This document shows, piece by piece, positions 57,246 to 64,000 of a stretch of 64,000 bases of DNA. Each line of letters starts with the position of its first letter. The first letter of the stretch is position 1. The stretch spans positions 2,852,001-2,916,000 of the forward strand of contig OZ241383.1 in NCBI GenBank assembly GCA_965200775.1, written 5' to 3'. This stretch comes from Poriferisocius sp965200775 (GTDB lineage Bacteria > Actinomycetota > Acidimicrobiia > Acidimicrobiales > Bin134). A program made the position numbers and the translations under genes. The notes under the pieces are model-generated. The model did no database searches. It saw only the letters and a list, made by a program, of their open reading frames with translations, and had not been told where the DNA came from.

Positions 57246-57809
57246 ATGCGACTGGCGGTGCTGGCATCGGGCAGCGGGACGATCCTCGACGCGATGGCCC
57301 GCAGCAGGCTTCCCATCGCCCTGGTACTGGTTGATCGCCGTTGCGGGGCCCAGCAGGTTGCCGCCGAGCACGGGCTGGCCTGCGAGCTAGTGGAGCGGCC
57401 CAGCTTCGGCCCCGATTTCGACCGGACCGGCTACACCGGCATGCTCACCCAACGCCTTGAGGTCGCGAAAATCGAGTTGGTGGCCATGGCCGGGTTTGGC
57501 ACGGTATTGGAGCAGCCCATCCATGATGTCTTTGGGGATCGCATCGTGAACACCCACCCCGCGCTGCTGCCGGCCTTTCCCGGCTGGCGAGCGGTGGAGG
57601 ACGCCCTGGATTACGGGGTCAAGGTCACAGGCTGCACCGTGCATGTGGCCACCCTGGAGGTGGACGCCGGGCCGATCCTGGCCCAGCAAGCCGTGGCGGT
57701 GGAGCCGGGTGACACCGTGGAAACCCTGCACGAGCGCATCAAGGTGGTGGAGCGCGATCTGTACATCGCTACGCTGCGAGACATCATCAACCGGGGCCGG
57801 GTCGGATGA
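57246..57809 (+). CDS. purN: Phosphoribosylglycinamide formyltransferase
   Basis: 187 residues from the ATG at 57246 (MRLAVLASGSGTILDAMARS); a GTG directly before is also possible. GART fold: LASGSGT phosphate loop, LVAMAGFGTVLEQPI, the active-site IVNTHPALLPAFPGWRAVEDAL (Asn and His), and GCTVHVATLEVDAGPILAQQAV (Asp). Third step of purine synthesis using 10-formyl-THF. Overlaps purH by four bases (GTGA/ATGA type). Confidence 0.95.
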   Translation: MRLAVLASGSGTILDAMARSRLPIALVLVDRRCGAQQVAAEHGLACELVERPSFGPDFDRTGYTGMLTQRLEVAKIELVAMAGFGTVLEQPIHDVFGDRIVNTHPALLPAFPGWRAVEDALDYGVKVTGCTVHVATLEVDAGPILAQQAVAVEPGDTVETLHERIKVVERDLYIATLRDIINRGRVG

Positions 57810-59341
57810 GCAGCAACCAGCCTGCCAGCCCGGCTGGTGCCGCGCCCCGGGCGCTGGTGTCGGTGTACGACAAGACCGGGGTGGTCGAGCTGGCCCGGCG
57901 GCTGACCGGCATGGGTTGGGAGATCATCTCCAGCGGGGGTACTGCTTCTGCGCTGGCCGACGCCGGGATACCTGTTGTTCCTGTGGAGCAGGTCACCGGT
58001 GCTCCCGAAATGATGGGCGGGCGGGTCAAGACCATCCACCCGCTGATCCACGGAGCGCTGCTGGCCGATACGTCTAACCCCGACCATCGCCAGGACCTGG
58101 CCGACCGTGGCATCGTCCCCATCGACCTGGTGGTGTGCAACCTGTACCCGTTTGATTCCGACCCGTCGGTCGAGCTGATCGATATCGGCGGCCCGGCAAT
58201 GGTGCGAGCGGCGGCCAAGAACCACGAACGGGTGGGGGTGGTGGTGCGGCCCGACGACTACGAGGCTGTACTGGCCGAGCTGGAGTCCGGCGGTGGGCTG
58301 GCCGAGGCCACCAGGAAGCGGCTGGCCCACGCTGCGTTCGCCCACACCAGCGCTTACGACGCCGCTATCGCCGGTTGGCTTGCGGGAGATGATCCCGAAC
58401 CGCTCCCCGCCGTGGTCCCGGTGACCCTGGAGCGGGCAGAGGTGCTCCGCTACGGCGAGAACCCCCACCAGGCCGGGGCCCGTTACCGGATCGCCGGCCA
58501 GTCAAGCTGGTGGGACCAAGCGGAACAGCTACAGGGCAAGGCCATGTCGTACCTCAACGTGTTCGACGCCGACGCCGCCTGGCGGCTGGCCCACTCGGTG
58601 GGGGACCGGCCCGCGGCAGTGGTGATAAAGCACGCCAACCCCTGCGGCGTGGCCGTAGCCGACGATGTTGCCGAGGCGTACCGCCGGGCCCTCGACTGCG
58701 ACCCGGTCTCGGCGTTCGGGGGAGTGGTGGCGGTGAACCGTCCGGTGACCATGGAGATGGCCGAGGTCATGGCCGACGTGTTCACCGAGGTGTTGGTGGC
58801 CTCCGAGTACGAGCCGGAAGCGTTGGCGGTGCTGGGCGGCAAGAAGAACCTGCGGGTGTTGCAGGCACCACCGCCGGAGGGGGCTGAACTGGAGATACGC
58901 ACCCTGGGGGGAGCTGCTTTGGTACAGACCCCCGACGCTGTGTCCGTGCACCGCTCTGCCTGGCGGGTGGTCACCGAGCGGGTCCCCACCGACGACCAGT
59001 GGGAAGACATGGAGCTGGCCTGGCGGGTGGCGGCAAGGGTCGGCTCCAACTGCATCGTGCTCGTCAAGGATCTTCAAGCGGTGGGGATCGGCGCCGGCCA
59101 GCAGAACCGCCGCGACGCTGGGCGCATCGCCGGTGAGAAGGCCAACGGTCGGGCCACGGGCGGGGCATGCGCCAGCGACGCCTTCTTCCCGTTCCGCGAC
59201 GGCTTGGATGCCGCCGCGGAGGCCGGCTGCGCCGTCGTCATCCAGCCCGGCGGCTCGGTGCGCGATCAAGAGGTGATCGACGCCGCCAACCAGCACAACA
59301 TGGCCATGGTGTTCACCGGCCAACGCCACTTCCGCCACTAA
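57806..59341 (+). CDS. purH: Bifunctional AICAR formyltransferase / IMP cyclohydrolase
   Basis: 511 residues, normal length. N-terminal MGS-like cyclohydrolase domain (RALVSVYDKTGVVELARRLT, SSGGTASALADAGIPVVPVE, GGRVKTIHPLIHGALLAD) and C-terminal transformylase domain (LRYGENPHQAGARYRIAGQS, GKAMSYLNVFDADAAWRLAH, VVIKHANPCGVAVADDVAEAY (catalytic Lys-His), DPVSAFGGVVAVN, RATGGACASDAFFPFRDGLD). Last two steps to IMP. Confidence 0.97.
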   Translation: MSSNQPASPAGAAPRALVSVYDKTGVVELARRLTGMGWEIISSGGTASALADAGIPVVPVEQVTGAPEMMGGRVKTIHPLIHGALLADTSNPDHRQDLADRGIVPIDLVVCNLYPFDSDPSVELIDIGGPAMVRAAAKNHERVGVVVRPDDYEAVLAELESGGGLAEATRKRLAHAAFAHTSAYDAAIAGWLAGDDPEPLPAVVPVTLERAEVLRYGENPHQAGARYRIAGQSSWWDQAEQLQGKAMSYLNVFDADAAWRLAHSVGDRPAAVVIKHANPCGVAVADDVAEAYRRALDCDPVSAFGGVVAVNRPVTMEMAEVMADVFTEVLVASEYEPEALAVLGGKKNLRVLQAPPPEGAELEIRTLGGAALVQTPDAVSVHRSAWRVVTERVPTDDQWEDMELAWRVAARVGSNCIVLVKDLQAVGIGAGQQNRRDAGRIAGEKANGRATGGACASDAFFPFRDGLDAAAEAGCAVVIQPGGSVRDQEVIDAANQHNMAMVFTGQRHFRH

Positions 59342-59427
59342 CCATCCCCAACCCCCACATCAACCAACAACAACGGTGTGGTCCGTTGGAATGGCGGCCT
59401 GGGGGTCTTCGTCTCAGGCCGGCAGGA

Positions 59428-59742
59428 TCAGAGTTCAATCAGGTCGGCGATTAGTTCGCGGATCTGCCGCAGCGCGACCGGCCCGACGTTCGTGTTCGTC
59501 GTCTCGACTATGCGGTCAACGCTGATGGTTGTCGGGAGGTGGGCTTGGGCAACTCCAAATCCAGCGATGTCGACTTCGCTCAACCATTCTCGCCGCGTGG
59601 TTGTACAGGGCACGACCATGATCGCGTGTTGCTGGAACTCGAGGATGTCATCGGAGGTGATGATGATCGCGAGGCGTGTGAACCCTGGTTCGCCTCGAGC
59701 CGGCGTACCGAAGTCACAGCGGACGATGTCACCGGCTCTCAT
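59428..59742 (-). CDS. MazF/PemK-type endoribonuclease toxin
   Basis: 104 residues, MRAGDIVRCDFGTPARGEPGFTRLAIIITSDDILEFQQHAIMVVPCTTTRREWLSEVDI, the MazF SH3-like barrel start (GDIV...D-x-x-P/R-G-x-E-x-x-x-R-x-A-I-I). Arg and the C-T-T-T stretch correspond to the active-site loop. Cleaves RNA at short motifs. Its start overlaps the antitoxin stop by 14 nt, as in other MazEF modules. Confidence 0.9.
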   Translation of the reverse strand: MRAGDIVRCDFGTPARGEPGFTRLAIIITSDDILEFQQHAIMVVPCTTTRREWLSEVDIAGFGVAQAHLPTTISVDRIVETTNTNVGPVALRQIRELIADLIEL

Positions 59743-59950
59743 TGGCTACGTCGTGTGCTGACGCGTTCAGAATCGCGATCTCGTCAGCGTTGAGTGGCGT
59801 GCTCGCGAGTTGGGCACCGATCGTGCGGCGGCGTTCCTGTCGGATCATCCTCTCCATTTGCGCATTGAGTGTCAGACCTTCGAGATCGGCAAGCTGGCGC
59901 AGTGCATCACGAGTCTGAACCGAAACCTTGATGGTGGTCGAATCAGGCAT
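59729..59950 (-). CDS. Ribbon-helix-helix antitoxin (MazE-like) of the MazF pair
   Basis: 73 residues from the ATG at 59950 (MPDSTTIKVSVQTRDALRQL). N-terminal STTIKVSVQTRDALRQLADLEGLTLNAQMERMI is an RHH DNA-binding fold; the C-terminus (NADEIAILNASAHDVANESR) should wrap the toxin. A perfect TATACT ends seven bases before the ATG, indicating a leaderless transcript. Gene order antitoxin then toxin. Confidence 0.88.
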   Translation of the reverse strand: MPDSTTIKVSVQTRDALRQLADLEGLTLNAQMERMIRQERRRTIGAQLASTPLNADEIAILNASAHDVANESR

Positions 59951-59957
59951 ATCAGCG

Positions 59958-59963
59958 AGTATA
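59958..59963 (-). promoter_or_regulatory. -10 box of the mazEF-like operon
   Basis: Minus strand TATACT, seven bases before the antitoxin ATG. No clear -35. Part of the leaderless pattern of this window. Confidence 0.55.
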
Positions 59964-60106
59964 CCGCTGCCCCTCACCGGCACCACCGAGATTCGCATCT
60001 ACCGATACAGGAACCACTCAGAACCTATACGGTGACCGTGAACTGACCGCCAAGGGCATCCCTGTAGCAGCGACCTGAGTGGTCTTCGTCTCGGCTTCTG
60101 AATTTG

Positions 60107-60226
60107 CGGGTTTGGGCTTGAACCCGAATTTGTGGTGTTGAATTGTCGGAAACCCGTAAATCACATGGATAGAAGTTCGGGTTTCGCTCTAAACCCGAAC
60201 TTGTGGGGTGAGAGTCCTGTTACCCT
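60107..60226 (+). promoter_or_regulatory. Operator/promoter region of the second fic gene
   Basis: Two inverted repeats: CGGGTT-N8-AACCCG (60107-60126) and TTCGGGTTT-N6-AAACCCGAA (60176-60199). Each is followed by the same tail, aacccgaa(t/c)ttgtgg(t/g)gt, so a ~20-bp block is repeated 71 bp apart. A third lone aaacccg sits between them at 60150-60156. TACCCT (60221-60226) then lies six bases before an ATG. The layout fits autorepression by a dimeric regulator, perhaps the C-terminal wHTH of the Fic protein. Confidence 0.6.
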
Positions 60227-60232
60227 GCGGTG

Positions 60233-61456
60233 ATGGTAATGGAGCGGTATGCGGAGTCCCCTGTGGGTGTGCTGGTGCCTGCCGAGGTGCCGGCTGGAGC
60301 CGGGTTGGTGGATCTGTTGGCGTTCGTGCCATCACCTTTGCCTTCTGAGCTGCACCTCTCTCAGGCCACGTGGTCCGCGGTTTTGCATGCGGCGACTGAG
60401 CTTGGGCGCCTTGCGGGCATGACCCAGGCTGTGGATGTGCCCGCACCGTTGGTCGCGGGGTTCACGATCAGGCGCGAGGCATTCAGCACGTCGGCGCTTG
60501 AGGGTACCTACGCTCCTGTTGTCGATGTTCTCGTGAACGAGGCGACGTCCTCGCCCCAGACGGCGGCCATCACCGAGGTTCTGAACTTCATTCGTGCCGC
60601 GGACCATGGTGCTCGACGGCTAGAGGAGCTGCCCGTGTGTGTCCGCCTGGCGCAGGAGTTGCACGAGATTCTCGTCGCGGGCACTCCGAGCGAGGACTGG
60701 CAAAAGGGCGAAGTACGCCAAACGCATGTCGTGATCGGGGCGGGCAACGCCGCAGACCCGGCAGAACGACTAGCCGAGGCCCGGTTCGTGCCGTCACCTC
60801 CTGGTAAGCACCTGCTCGACGGTCTCACTCAGTGGGAGAGCTGGTGGCACACGGCACCCATTCATCCTCTGGTGCGCATCGCTGTGTCGCACTACCAGTT
60901 TGAGGTTCTGCACCTTTTCACCGACGGCAATGGCCGAATCGGGCGCCTCTTAGCTGTTTTGCAGTTGGTGGAGTCCGGGATCCTCGAGGCGCCCGTGGTC
61001 AACATTTCGCCGTACTTCGAAGTCCGTCGAGACCGCTACATTGATCTGCTCGAGCAGGTCAGCGCCGAAGGTGCCTGGGATGAATGGATCACGTTCTTTT
61101 CCGAGGCGCTGGCCGCCCAAGCCACCGAGGCGATGCAGCACACCGAGGCTTTGCTTGCCTGGCGCGACCGTGCACTCAACAAGCTGCACGATGCGGGTGT
61201 TCGGGGTACGGCCTACCAAGTCGTGGACGGCCTGATAAGCCAGCCGACGGTGACAGCATCGACCGTGCGCGAGCGCTTCGGCGTGAGCCCGAGCACTGCC
61301 GCACACACGCTGCGAAGGCTCGTCGAGGCCGGAGTCGTCGTGGAAGTGACCGAAAGAAAATACAACAGGGTCTACGCAGCCACTGAACTCTTGGACCTGA
61401 TTTACGGGAGATATTTTGGCTTCGGGAGAAATGCACCTCAGGGTGATCGCGGTTGA
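60233..61456 (+). CDS. Fic family protein with C-terminal winged helix (second fic)
   Basis: 407 residues from the ATG at 60233, chosen because TACCCT stands six bases upstream (a GTG at 60230 adds one residue). N-terminal Fic/DOC_N-type domain (VGVLVPAEVPAGAGLVDLLA), inhibitory motif TSALEG (Thr86-Gly91), Fic core with HLFTDGNGRIGRLL (His227; the Pro after His is replaced by Leu), and a C-terminal winged helix (VDGLISQPTVTASTVRERFGVSPSTAAHTLRRLVEAGVVVEVTERK). Closer to the large, HTH-bearing Fic class than the gene at 39914; the two are not recent copies. Lies beside the MazEF-type pair in an accessory island. Confidence 0.9.
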   Translation: MVMERYAESPVGVLVPAEVPAGAGLVDLLAFVPSPLPSELHLSQATWSAVLHAATELGRLAGMTQAVDVPAPLVAGFTIRREAFSTSALEGTYAPVVDVLVNEATSSPQTAAITEVLNFIRAADHGARRLEELPVCVRLAQELHEILVAGTPSEDWQKGEVRQTHVVIGAGNAADPAERLAEARFVPSPPGKHLLDGLTQWESWWHTAPIHPLVRIAVSHYQFEVLHLFTDGNGRIGRLLAVLQLVESGILEAPVVNISPYFEVRRDRYIDLLEQVSAEGAWDEWITFFSEALAAQATEAMQHTEALLAWRDRALNKLHDAGVRGTAYQVVDGLISQPTVTASTVRERFGVSPSTAAHTLRRLVEAGVVVEVTERKYNRVYAATELLDLIYGRYFGFGRNAPQGDRG

Positions 61457-61758
61457 CTCCAACATCTTGGTGGGTGAGGTGTCGTTGACCCGGGATCAAG
61501 ATTTCTCGAAGTACCCGCAGCTACCCATCCACGACCCTCTGGACGGTACAACTTATCGGCCCGATATGTGGGGATGCCCGGCGACCGGACAGGGCGACTT
61601 CCATACGCAGCAACCCCAAGTGCTCATGCTGAGACGATGGGAATCGCAGAACCCGGACCTTTAGGTCACGCCTACCAAGACTTTGTTACCATTAGTAATT
61701 TGCCCTCCCATAATCACATGGTTGTAAGATACTGTCCCCCGACGGAAAGGATGTAATT
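61457..61758. other. 302-bp gap after the second fic gene
   Basis: No convincing gene. An 82-codon frame from 61416 (containing AVDSNILVGEVS) starts inside fic and does not resemble a known family. Bases 61670-61758 are AT-rich and end in a TACTGT and the Shine-Dalgarno of the next gene, so they hold its promoter. Confidence 0.55.
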
Positions 61759-62178
61759 GTGCCAGGACCTTACATTCAGTTGGCCACCATTTGTGAGCGA
61801 GTGCTGGAAGAGAAAGACGGCACTCTCAGTATTATCCGAATGTTCGACCGGTTCACTGTGACTTCTCAAGGGGACAGTGCTCCAGCAGAGCTTCCCGAAG
61901 GGCAGCTTCCCCTGACGCTCGCAATCGCCTTGAAGTCCGATGAGGCTCGTGGGCGTCATCCGATAATCATCCGGGTTCAACAACCGAGTGGCGTTTATCT
62001 TCCAGATCGTCCCGTTGATGTGATGTTCGAGGGGGAGGAGCGCGGTGTAAATCTAATCTTGCAATTTCAACTTGACGCCCTAGAAGGAATCTACTGGTTT
62101 GAGGTGCTATGTAATGAGAATCTACTTACCCGGGTACCGCTGCGGGTGGTGTACTTAAGGTCCCCCACGACTGCCTGA
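61759..62178 (+). CDS. DUF6941 family protein
   Basis: 139 residues, MPGPYIQLATICERVLEEKDGTLSIIRMFDRFTV, a pattern I recognise from a family of small bacterial proteins of unknown function (DUF6941). Predicted beta-sandwich (LTLAIALKSDEARGRHPIII, VNLILQFQLDALEGIYWFEVLC, RVPLRVVYLR). GTG start with GGAAAGGATG before it, i.e. leadered, unlike most neighbours. Lower GC than the core genes. Found in an island of toxin-antitoxin-like genes. Confidence 0.7.
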   Translation: MPGPYIQLATICERVLEEKDGTLSIIRMFDRFTVTSQGDSAPAELPEGQLPLTLAIALKSDEARGRHPIIIRVQQPSGVYLPDRPVDVMFEGEERGVNLILQFQLDALEGIYWFEVLCNENLLTRVPLRVVYLRSPTTA

Positions 62179-62470
62179 TCGTCTGACTGCCGTTAAAGTG
62201 TCCAAGAAACTCTCGAGTGGTCGTGCTGGCGCTGGTCATGGGTTGGATGGTCGTTGTCGAGCTGGCGGACGCAGCCAAATTGAGTTCGTTGAGCAGCTCT
62301 GCCTCATCGATCAGATCGCGCTCGGCCAAGACGAGACTCAAGCAGGCGGCAAGGTCCGAATGCTTGTCCCATGTGTGCTCGACGAGCCACCGCTCGAAGT
62401 TCTCAATGCCCGTCTCCCCCTCGGAAACCCTAAGGAGGTGCGAGCGGATCTCCTCATCCAGATCCCACAT
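62126..62470 (-). CDS. Small acidic helical protein, possibly immunity/antitoxin-like
   Basis: 114 residues from the ATG at 62470 (MWDLDEEIRSHLLRVSEGET, then GIENFERWLVEHTWDKHSDLAACLSLVLAERDLIDEAELLNELNLAA). The first 70 residues are convincing helices with many acidic groups; the last ~45 are Ser/Thr-rich and overlap the 3' end of the convergent DUF6941 gene by 53 bp. I recognise no family by name, though F-E-x-W-L helices with a short acidic body are common in immunity proteins. Divergent from the remnant to its right. Confidence 0.5.
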   Translation of the reverse strand: MWDLDEEIRSHLLRVSEGETGIENFERWLVEHTWDKHSDLAACLSLVLAERDLIDEAELLNELNLAASASSTTTIQPMTSASTTTREFLGHFNGSQTIRQSWGTLSTPPAAVPG

Positions 62471-62511
62471 GTGACTTACGGTAGCCGATTGGTGCCAGGT
62501 TCGGAGCATCG

Positions 62512-62811
62512 TTGAGCAGGCCAGCCCGTCGCGTCGACCCTAGTGAGATTCGTAGGATCTTCAACCGCTAGCGGCTCTACGAGAAGGTCTTGGGCAACGA
62601 ACTCGGTACCGAGATCATAGCTGACCGCCCCGCGAGGCCGGCGTCAGGACTGCCTGACGGGACGAGAAGCCAAATGGTTTGGTACCTCCGACCCGACCAA
62701 ACCCGGTTGGTGCTTGTGCATCAGTATCTCCTGTCTGACGGGACAATTGGCGCCTCTGGTCGTCCCGACCCGAAGCGCTTGGTGCTCGATGATGAGGTCA
62801 TCTTCTGTTAG
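62512..62811 (+). pseudogene. Remnant of a small protein gene, interrupted by TAG
   Basis: The frame reads VDPSEIRRIFNR, a TAG at 62569-62571, RLYEKVLGNELGTEIIADRP, then SQMVWYLRPDQTRLVLVHQY and LLSDGTIGASGRPDPKRLVL, ending DDEVIFC. The last part, with its L-R-P-D and D-G-x-x-G-A-S-G-R-P-D-P-K-R stretch, looks like a genuine conserved protein tail seen in small accessory proteins, but I cannot name the family. The matching sequence on both sides of the TAG suggests a nonsense mutation. Confidence 0.4.
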
Positions 62812-62887
62812 GCGGTGACGGCCTGGGGTCGCCGGTAGTAGGCTTGGCTTCGTTGGGTGCGGGGGGGCGTGGGTAGGCTCGCTCGAT

Positions 62888-64000
62888 ATGGGCGACAAGA
62901 TCACGATTGGAGCCGACGGCACTCTAAACGTCTCCGACAACCCGACTATCCCGTTCATCGAAGGCGACGGGACCGGGGTGGATATCTGGCCGGCCGCCAA
63001 GTCTGTTCTTGATGCTGCTGCTGCCAAGCACGGTCGCACCATCGACTGGATTGAGGTGCTGGCCGGGGAGAAGGCGTACAACGAGACCGGCGACTGGCTC
63101 CCCCAGGACACCATCGAGAAGTTCACCGAGTACGTCATCGGCATCAAGGGCCCTCTGACCACTCCGGTGGGGGGCGGCTTCCGCAGCCTCAACGTGGCGA
63201 TCCGCCAGATCATGGACCTGTACGTGTGCCTTCGCCCGGTGCGCTGGTTCACCAACGTGCCGTCGCCGGTGAAGAACCCCGAACTGGTGGACATGGTGAT
63301 CTTCCGGGAGAACACCGAGGACATCTACGCCGGTCTCGAGGTGGAGGCCATGTCGCCGGAAGCGGCCAAGCTCCGCTCCCTGCTTCACGACGCCATGGGG
63401 TGGGACATCTCCGAGGACGCCGGAATCGGCATCAAGCCGGTGTCCAAGGAAGGTTCGCAGCGGCTCCAGCGGGCGGCGCTGAAGTACGCCGTGCGGCGGG
63501 ATCGCCGACGGGTTCACTGGGTTCACAAGGGCAACATCATGAAGTTCACCGAGGGAGCGTTCCGCTCCTGGGGCTACGAGCTGGTGCGGGAGGAGTTCTC
63601 CGACGTGGCCGTGGGCTGGGACGACTGCGACGGCGACCCCGGCGATCGGATCCTGGTGCAGGACACCATCGCCGACATCGCCCTTCAGCAGGTGCTCACC
63701 CGGCCGGCGGAGTTCGATGTGATCGCAACCATGAACCTCAACGGCGACTATCTCTCCGATGCCCTGGCTGCTCAGGTGGGCGGCATCGGCATCGCGCCGG
63801 GGGCCAACATCAACTACGTGACCGGTCACGGCGTTTTCGAGGCCACCCACGGCACCGCACCCAAGTACGCCGGGCTCGACAAGGTGAACCCTTCATCGGT
63901 TCTGCTGTCCGGTGCTCTGATGTTCCAGCATCTGGGCTGGGACGGTGTGGCCGAAGACATCACCAAGGCGGTGGAGGCCACCATCAGCGAGAAGATCGTC
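62888..64000 (+). CDS. icd: NADP-dependent isocitrate dehydrogenase (3' end outside window)
   Basis: TCA-cycle oxidation of isocitrate to 2-oxoglutarate. 371 residues visible from the ATG at 62888 (MGDKITIGADGTLNVSDNPT, then IPFIEGDGTGVDIWPAAKSV). E. coli Icd-type motifs: KGPLTTPVGGGFRSLNVAIRQ (phospho-regulated Ser region), YVCLRPVRWF, IFRENTEDIYAGLE, VHKGNIMKFTEGAF, metal-binding DTIADIALQQVL / TMNLNGDYLSDALAAQVGGIGIAPGANI, and GHGVFEATHGTAPKYAG. TAGGCT ends eight bases before the ATG. Only the last ~40-50 residues are missing. Confidence 0.95.
   Translation, partial: MGDKITIGADGTLNVSDNPTIPFIEGDGTGVDIWPAAKSVLDAAAAKHGRTIDWIEVLAGEKAYNETGDWLPQDTIEKFTEYVIGIKGPLTTPVGGGFRSLNVAIRQIMDLYVCLRPVRWFTNVPSPVKNPELVDMVIFRENTEDIYAGLEVEAMSPEAAKLRSLLHDAMGWDISEDAGIGIKPVSKEGSQRLQRAALKYAVRRDRRRVHWVHKGNIMKFTEGAFRSWGYELVREEFSDVAVGWDDCDGDPGDRILVQDTIADIALQQVLTRPAEFDVIATMNLNGDYLSDALAAQVGGIGIAPGANINYVTGHGVFEATHGTAPKYAGLDKVNPSSVLLSGALMFQHLGWDGVAEDITKAVEATISEKIV

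Noticed and set aside
61416..61664. 82-codon plus-strand frame with AVDSNILVGEV, resembling a PIN-domain start
   Set aside because: Begins within the fic 3' end, has no Shine-Dalgarno, and nothing after the first line fits a PIN domain (no later acidic residues in place).

Overview
The window reads as chromosomal DNA of a high-GC actinobacterium, most likely an Acidimicrobiia-type lineage. The pointers are the rpsF-ssb-rpsR-rplI-dnaB order with a DUF5318 gene close by, an F420-type luciferase-like oxidoreductase, an Lhr helicase, many CaiB/acyl-CoA dehydrogenase/amidohydrolase genes, and twin PKD proteins with thrombospondin-3-like calcium repeats. Many genes appear to make leaderless mRNA: a TAnnnT -10 box ends 6-8 nt before the ATG/GTG (lhr, caiB-like, ABC-xseAB, copC, LLM, pcrA, mazE-like, second fic, icd).

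Layout: 0-2.6 kb, end of a branched-chain amino-acid ABC operon (livH-livG-livF, minus strand) with a duplicated livG start. 2.6-7.7 kb, a decaying accessory stretch: orphan minimal nucleotidyltransferase, frameshifted DUF222-HNH gene, noncoding DNA with promoter-like repeats and a 20-bp palindrome, frameshifted ComF-like PRTase paired with dprA, and a methyltransferase. 7.8-12.4 kb, lhr. 12.5-19.06 kb, two 3187-bp direct repeats, each carrying the same secreted PKD/TSP3 protein. 19.0-25.4 kb, housekeeping (dnaB, rplI, rpsR, ssb, rpsF, panB, amidase, DUF5318). 25.5-39.8 kb, a catabolic block (fused double CaiB CoA-transferase, EthD-like protein, APH-like kinase, sulfatase, two amidohydrolases, two aldolases, beta-hydroxyacid dehydrogenase, tRNA-Ala, two acyl-CoA dehydrogenases). 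39.8-41.0 kb, a fic gene bracketed by 21-bp direct repeats. 41-47 kb, ELFV-dehydrogenase homologue, xseB-xseA-ABC exporter, copC, tadA, tRNA-Ser and tRNA-Arg. 47.3-48.9 kb, ImmA/IrrE antitoxin with a nonsense-mutated DUF4411 toxin. 49-59.3 kb, PhyH, rpsA, LLM, pcrA/uvrD, sucCD, purN, purH. 59.4-62.8 kb, a second accessory island (MazEF-type pair, second fic, DUF6941, small ORFs). The 5' part of icd closes the window.

Two themes stand out. First, DNA-repair genes (lhr, pcrA/uvrD, ABC-xseA-xseB, more weakly rpsF-ssb and the DUF222-HNH gene) share an upstream element resembling the mycobacterial LexA-independent DNA-damage promoter (tTGTCRgtg-N8-TAnnnT, read by PafBC), usually placed so that transcription would begin at the start codon. 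Second, the window is full of short and long direct duplications, several of which copy the extreme 5' or 3' end of a gene: the livG start, the end of the ELFV dehydrogenase flanking fic, the end of dnaB in the PKD repeat, and the end of the 54.5-kb membrane-protein gene.
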